In this document: positions 4,799 through 8,019 of the stretch, one piece after another | Numbering within the stretch: position 1 is the stretch's first letter | How the letters are laid out: each line of letters begins with the position of its first letter | NCBI GenBank assembly: GCA_022565015.1 | Contig: JADFKI010000178.1 | Span: forward strand, 1-8,019 | Length of the DNA: 8,019 nt | Direction of reading: 5' to 3' | DNA from: Chloroflexota bacterium | Lineage (GTDB): Bacteria; Chloroflexota; Dehalococcoidia; Lucifugimonadales; JADFKI01 | The notes under the pieces: generated by a model | Databases searched by the model: none | Seen by the model: only the letters and a program-made list of their open reading frames with translations | Told to the model about the DNA's origin: nothing | Translations under genes and position numbers: made by a program

Positions 4799-6103
4799 GT
4801 GACATCTGACTCGCCGCCAGAGGAAACCCAGGCCATGCAGGACATGGGAGAGCTTCTGGATTCGATGGAGCCCTTGAAGCCCTTGCGCAGGGGCGACATC
4901 GTCGAGGGCATCGTCATGCGCGTGGATTCGGAAGGTATCCTCGTCAACATCGGCCACAAGGCCGAAGGAATCGTACCTACGAGAGAGATGAGGACACTCG
5001 ACCAGACCGAATTTGATAGTCTCGGTGTGGGCGACGAAGTCGTAACCTATGTCATTAGGCCCGAGTCGGCAGAGCAGTCCGCCATTCTGTCCATCGATCG
5101 GGCATTGGGAGAAACGGGTTGGCGGGACCTGGAGAAGTCGCTGGAAGCCGGCGAGACTGTGGAGGGAAAGATCATCGGCTTCAACCGCGGCGGCGCCATT
5201 GTGGAGGTCTACAAGGTCCAGGGGTTCGTCCCCATGTCTCAGCTGGTCAGCGTGTCCAGGGACATATTCAGGGACACTTCCACTGAGACGAAGGTAAGAC
5301 CCCCTGCGGAGACAGCAGAGCCCCCTGCGGATACGCAGGAAGCTGAGCCCGCCGCTTCGGAGGAATCCGAGGAAAGCCCAGAACCCGAAACTGAAACCTC
5401 AGAACCCAAAGCTGAAACCCCAGAACCCAAAGCTGAAAGCCCAGAGCCAGAACCCGAAGTAGACCTCGCGGAACAGTCTATCGGGAAGGACCTGAAGCTC
5501 AAGATCTTGGAGGTCAACCGCAGCCGTAACAGAGCTATCTTTTCTGAGCGTCAGGCGGTGCAGGAGTGGCGCGACGCACAGAAGGCCCGGCTGGTGGAGG
5601 AGCTAACGGAAGGTGAGACAAGGCGGGGCAAGGTAACGGGCATCAGCAATTTCGGCGCCTTCGTCGACCTGGGCGGCGCCGACGGCCTGATACATATATC
5701 AGAGTTGTCGTGGGCGCCCGTGGACAAGCCGGAGGATATCGTAAAGATCGGCCAGGAGCTAGATGTCTTTGTGCTCAGGGTCGATACGGAAAACAAGAAG
5801 ATCGCCCTCAGCCTCAGGCGTTTGCAGCCGGAGCCGTGGGACACGATCCACGAGCGATATAGCGTAGGCGATCTCGTAGACGCGAGAGTCACGAAACTCA
5901 CTAACTTTGGGGCCTTCGCACGCGTTGAAGGAAACATAGAAGGCCTGATACATATATCAGAGCTAACATCCCGAGTGATCAACCACCCTAGAGAAGTCGT
6001 CCAGGAAGGGGAGGAGGTTCAGCTAAAAATCATTCGGATCGAACCTGAAAGACGACGGCTGGGGTTAAGTCTCAAGCAGGCGGCGGAAGAAGAAGACTAC
6101 TAA
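4799..6103 (+). CDS. rpsA: Ribosomal protein S1 (four S1 RNA-binding domains)
   Basis: RNA-binding protein of the 30S subunit that helps mRNA reach the ribosome. The 434 aa contain four S1 (OB-fold) domains: about 29-101 (starting LRRGDIVEGIV), about 116-255 (EAGETVEGKIIGFNRGG), about 270-340 (NFGAFVDLGGADGLIHISEL) and about 354-427 (NFGAFARVEGNIEGLIHISEL). Domains 3 and 4 are canonical. Domain 2 is split by an acidic, Pro/Glu-rich insert (160-227) before its last strands resume at IGKDLKLKILEVNRSRNRAI. The four-domain form is shorter than the six-domain E. coli protein and typical of many non-proteobacteria. The start is uncertain: GTG 4799 has AGGA 14 nt upstream, while ATG 4835 (MQDMGELLD) begins where homologues usually begin. 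It has its own strong promoter, and clpC follows after 54 nt. A general S1-domain regulator is the alternative reading. Confidence 0.87.
   Translation: MTSDSPPEETQAMQDMGELLDSMEPLKPLRRGDIVEGIVMRVDSEGILVNIGHKAEGIVPTREMRTLDQTEFDSLGVGDEVVTYVIRPESAEQSAILSIDRALGETGWRDLEKSLEAGETVEGKIIGFNRGGAIVEVYKVQGFVPMSQLVSVSRDIFRDTSTETKVRPPAETAEPPADTQEAEPAASEESEESPEPETETSEPKAETPEPKAESPEPEPEVDLAEQSIGKDLKLKILEVNRSRNRAIFSERQAVQEWRDAQKARLVEELTEGETRRGKVTGISNFGAFVDLGGADGLIHISELSWAPVDKPEDIVKIGQELDVFVLRVDTENKKIALSLRRLQPEPWDTIHERYSVGDLVDARVTKLTNFGAFARVEGNIEGLIHISELTSRVINHPREVVQEGEEVQLKIIRIEPERRRLGLSLKQAAEEEDY
5381..5443 (+). repeat. 21-nt tandem repeat, three copies, inside the S1 gene
   Basis: Three adjoining 21-nt units (5381-5401, 5402-5422, 5423-5443) encode EPETETS, EPKAETP and EPKAESP. 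The last two units differ at one base. The preceding 5360-5380 (EESEESP) and the following stretch (EPEPEVD) look like decayed units. Because 21 is a multiple of three, copies can be gained or lost without a frameshift. Confidence 0.9.
5684..5704 (+). repeat. 21-nt exact repeat with internal palindrome, copy 1 (S1 domain 3)
   Basis: The 21 bases are identical to those at 5942-5962. They encode the GLIHISE turn of S1 domain 3 and contain the palindrome CTGATA-CATA-TATCAG. The protein motif is expected to recur; identical codon choice over seven codons is less expected. Confidence 0.85.
5942..5962 (+). repeat. 21-nt exact repeat with internal palindrome, copy 2 (S1 domain 4)
   Basis: Second copy of the sequence at 5684-5704, at the equivalent place in S1 domain 4, 258 bases downstream. 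Neighbouring bases of the two domains differ, so the identity is local. Confidence 0.85.
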
Positions 6104-6134
6104 GTGGTAGCTCATCGCCTGCACCTGTAGAATA

Positions 6135-6148
6135 CTCCTTTGTAGGAG
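6135..6148 (+). promoter_or_regulatory. Hairpin enclosing the clpC Shine-Dalgarno
   Basis: CTCCT (6135-6139) pairs perfectly with AGGAG (6144-6148) across a TTGT loop. AGGAG is the ribosome binding site of clpC, 9 nt before its ATG. A five-pair stem is weak enough to open with heat or with a ribosome. It could act as a small RNA thermometer for a stress gene; this is inferred from pairing alone. Confidence 0.45.
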
Positions 6149-6157
6149 AAATGTTAG

Positions 6158-8019
6158 ATGGCAAGTAGGTTTGAGAAGTTCTCAGAGAGAGCTAGAAGAG
6201 TATTGTCCCTTGCGCAAGAAGAGGCGCAGCGGTTCAATCACAACTATATAGGGACGGAGCACATTCTTCTCGGCCTAGTCCGAGAGACGGACGGTATCGC
6301 CGCAAGGGTACTGTCCAATCTGGGCGTGGAATTGCACAAGGTGCGTTCAGCAGTTGAATTTATTATCGGGCGAGGTGAGCGAACTGCCCCAGGCGAGATC
6401 GGGCTCACTCCCCGTGCCAAGAAGGTAATTGAGCTTGCGGTGGACGAGGCTCGCCGCCTCAACCATCACTATATCGGCACCGAGCACCTGTTAATCGGCC
6501 TCATGCGAGAGGGCGAAGGAGTTGCGGCGGGCGTATTGGAGAGCCTTGGCGTGAACCTGGACAAGGTCCGGGGTGAGGCCAGCAGAATCCTCTCTACCCA
6601 ATCGCAGCAGCAGTCGCAAGGGAGCGGCAGCGGTCGCACCCAGACCAAGACCCCGACGCTGGACCAGCTCGGTATCGACCTCACGGCGGCGGCGCGCGCC
6701 GGAAAGCTCGACCCGACCGTGGGCCGCAGCAAGGAGATCCAGCGCGTCACCCAGATCCTGAGCCGCCGCACCAAAAACAATCCCGTCCTCATCGGGGAGC
6801 CGGGCGTCGGAAAGACGGCTATCGTAGAGGCCCTTGCCCAGCGCATCGCCAGCGGCGACGTGCCGAGCACCCTTCAGGGAAAGCGCCTCGTGACACTCGA
6901 CATGGGCGCGCTAGTCGCCGGCACGAAGTACAGGGGTGAGTTCGAGGAGCGACTGAAGAAGGTCATTGACGAGATTCGCGCCTCCGGCAACTGCGTGCTG
7001 TTTATCGATGAGATACACACGATGGTCGGCGCGGGTGCCGCGGAAGGCGCGGTCGATGCCGCCAACATACTCAAGCCTTCCCTTGCCAGAGGCGAGCTGC
7101 AGACTATCGGCGCCACCACCCTCGACGACTATCGCAAATACGTCGAGCGAGACCCGGCCCTGGAGCGCAGGTTCCAGCCGGTCCGCGTGGAAGAACCCAC
7201 CGTGGAGGAGACCATAGATATCCTGCGCGGCATCAAGGGGCGCTACGAAGAACACCATCAACTGGACATAAGCGACGAAGCCCTTCGCACCGCAGCGAGC
7301 ATGGCCGCCCGCTTCATCGCAGACCGATTCCTGCCCGACAAGGCCATCGACTTGATCGATGAGGCGGCGTCCAAGGTTCGGATCAACTACACCACCGCTC
7401 CTCTGTCCATCACTGAAGCGACCAAGATGCTCGATAGCGTCCGCAAGGAGAAGGACGAGGCCATCTCGGGCCGCCAGTACGAGTACGCCGCAGAGCTGCG
7501 CGACCGCGAAGTGAGTCTGTCGGAGAAGCTGAGCGATCTGGAGAAGGGCTGGGAATCTGAGAGGGGCGACGATAAACCCAGCGTCGACGAAGAAGACATA
7601 GCCGAAGTGGTTAGCATGTGGACAGGTATTCCCGTCACCAGGCTTGCGACCACCGAGACTGAACGTCTGGTGAACATGGAACAGGTCCTCCACGAGAAAG
7701 TCATAGGTCAGGACGAGGCCATAACCCTCATGTCCAAGGCGGTTAGGCGGTCACGTGCGGGCCTGAAAAACCCGAAACGCCCGACCGGCGTGTTCCTGTC
7801 CCTCGGCCCCACCGGAGTCGGAAAGACTTACATGGTCCAGAAGCTCGCCGAGTTCATGTTCGGCTCCGAGGATGCGGTGATTCGCATCGACATGTCTGAG
7901 TTCATGGAGCGCCACTCCGTGGCGAGGCTCGTGGGTGCGCCTCCGGGTTACATCGGCTACGACGATGGCGGCCAGCTGACCGAGGCCGTGCGACGCAAGT
8001 CATACGCGTTGATTCTCCT
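6158..8019 (+). CDS. clpC: ATP-dependent Clp protease ATPase subunit ClpC (3' end cut off)
   Basis: HSP100 AAA+ unfoldase that feeds damaged or regulatory proteins to ClpP. The open frame runs to the window edge: 620 complete codons of about 820 in the family. Domains in order: two Clp N-repeats (about 1-75 and 76-146, each with an NYIGTEH/HYIGTEH motif); a Gln/Ser/Gly linker (about 147-170); AAA1 with Walker A GEPGVGKT (213-220) and Walker B VLFIDE (280-285); a UVR-like middle region (about 429-460, KEKDEAISGRQYEYAAELRD) that distinguishes ClpC from ClpB and ClpA; and AAA2 with Walker A GPTGVGKT (550-557), ending in the GAPPGYIGYDDGG pore-loop region. The second Walker B and the ClpP-binding loop lie outside. 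AGGAG sits 9 nt before the ATG. It follows rpsA by 54 nt with no terminator seen and no CIRCE-type heat-shock operator found. Confidence 0.97.
   Translation, partial: MASRFEKFSERARRVLSLAQEEAQRFNHNYIGTEHILLGLVRETDGIAARVLSNLGVELHKVRSAVEFIIGRGERTAPGEIGLTPRAKKVIELAVDEARRLNHHYIGTEHLLIGLMREGEGVAAGVLESLGVNLDKVRGEASRILSTQSQQQSQGSGSGRTQTKTPTLDQLGIDLTAAARAGKLDPTVGRSKEIQRVTQILSRRTKNNPVLIGEPGVGKTAIVEALAQRIASGDVPSTLQGKRLVTLDMGALVAGTKYRGEFEERLKKVIDEIRASGNCVLFIDEIHTMVGAGAAEGAVDAANILKPSLARGELQTIGATTLDDYRKYVERDPALERRFQPVRVEEPTVEETIDILRGIKGRYEEHHQLDISDEALRTAASMAARFIADRFLPDKAIDLIDEAASKVRINYTTAPLSITEATKMLDSVRKEKDEAISGRQYEYAAELRDREVSLSEKLSDLEKGWESERGDDKPSVDEEDIAEVVSMWTGIPVTRLATTETERLVNMEQVLHEKVIGQDEAITLMSKAVRRSRAGLKNPKRPTGVFLSLGPTGVGKTYMVQKLAEFMFGSEDAVIRIDMSEFMERHSVARLVGAPPGYIGYDDGGQLTEAVRRKSYALIL

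Noticed and set aside
5239..5982. Minus-strand frames of 92 and 143 codons opposite the S1 gene
   Set aside because: They mirror the S1 repeats and domains (Ser-rich translation of the Glu/Pro repeat) and carry no start signals.
6104..6157. Separate clpC promoter (TAGAAT at 6128-6133)
   Set aside because: No acceptable -35 lies 16-18 nt upstream and the TG is not in extended -10 register; too weak to call.
6911..7693. 260-codon minus-strand frame opposite clpC
   Set aside because: It is antisense to the conserved AAA1 and middle regions of ClpC. Long antisense frames are common opposite GC-rich genes.
1..8019. CRISPR array, insertion sequence, prophage, toxin-antitoxin or defence genes
   Set aside because: No spaced direct repeats, transposase motifs, terminal inverted repeats or related protein motifs were seen; all sizeable frames belong to housekeeping genes.

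Overview
The window (about 57% G+C by eye) is ordinary bacterial chromosome with a housekeeping gene set. The Gmk N-terminus, the four-domain S1 protein, the divergent TyrA and a 5S rRNA gene standing apart from 16S/23S suggest a Chloroflexota genome, perhaps Dehalococcoidia or SAR202-like. That assignment rests on remembered family resemblance, not a search, and is moderate at best. GTG and TTG starts are common here.

Layout. The left half is read on the minus strand. From right to left it holds: an A-type Fe-S carrier (HesB/IscA/ErpA) homologue with an unusual Cys/Gly-rich tail; a clear intrinsic terminator; then a new transcription unit starting at an extended -10 promoter. That unit carries a site-2-protease (M50) membrane protein, tyrA, aroA and gmk, and gmk runs off the left edge. 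tyrA and aroA are 2 nt apart and supply two steps of aromatic amino acid synthesis (prephenate oxidation and EPSP synthesis).

The right half is read on the plus strand. It holds a free-standing 5S rRNA gene behind a perfect-consensus sigma-70 promoter, then a four-domain ribosomal protein S1 gene behind its own strong promoter, then clpC, which runs off the right edge. The two halves diverge from the stretch between about 4090 and 4290. The right side joins translation (5S, S1) with protein quality control (ClpC).

No mobile element, CRISPR array, tRNA, toxin-antitoxin pair or defence-like cluster is visible, and I do not see a novel multigene system. The points most worth a second look are small-scale: the 11-cysteine tail and missing core cysteine of the Fe-S carrier, the acidic insert with a 21-nt tandem repeat inside S1 domain 2, a perfect inverted repeat over the S1 promoter -10 box, a hairpin hiding the clpC ribosome binding site, and a TyrA that lacks usual substrate-pocket residues.
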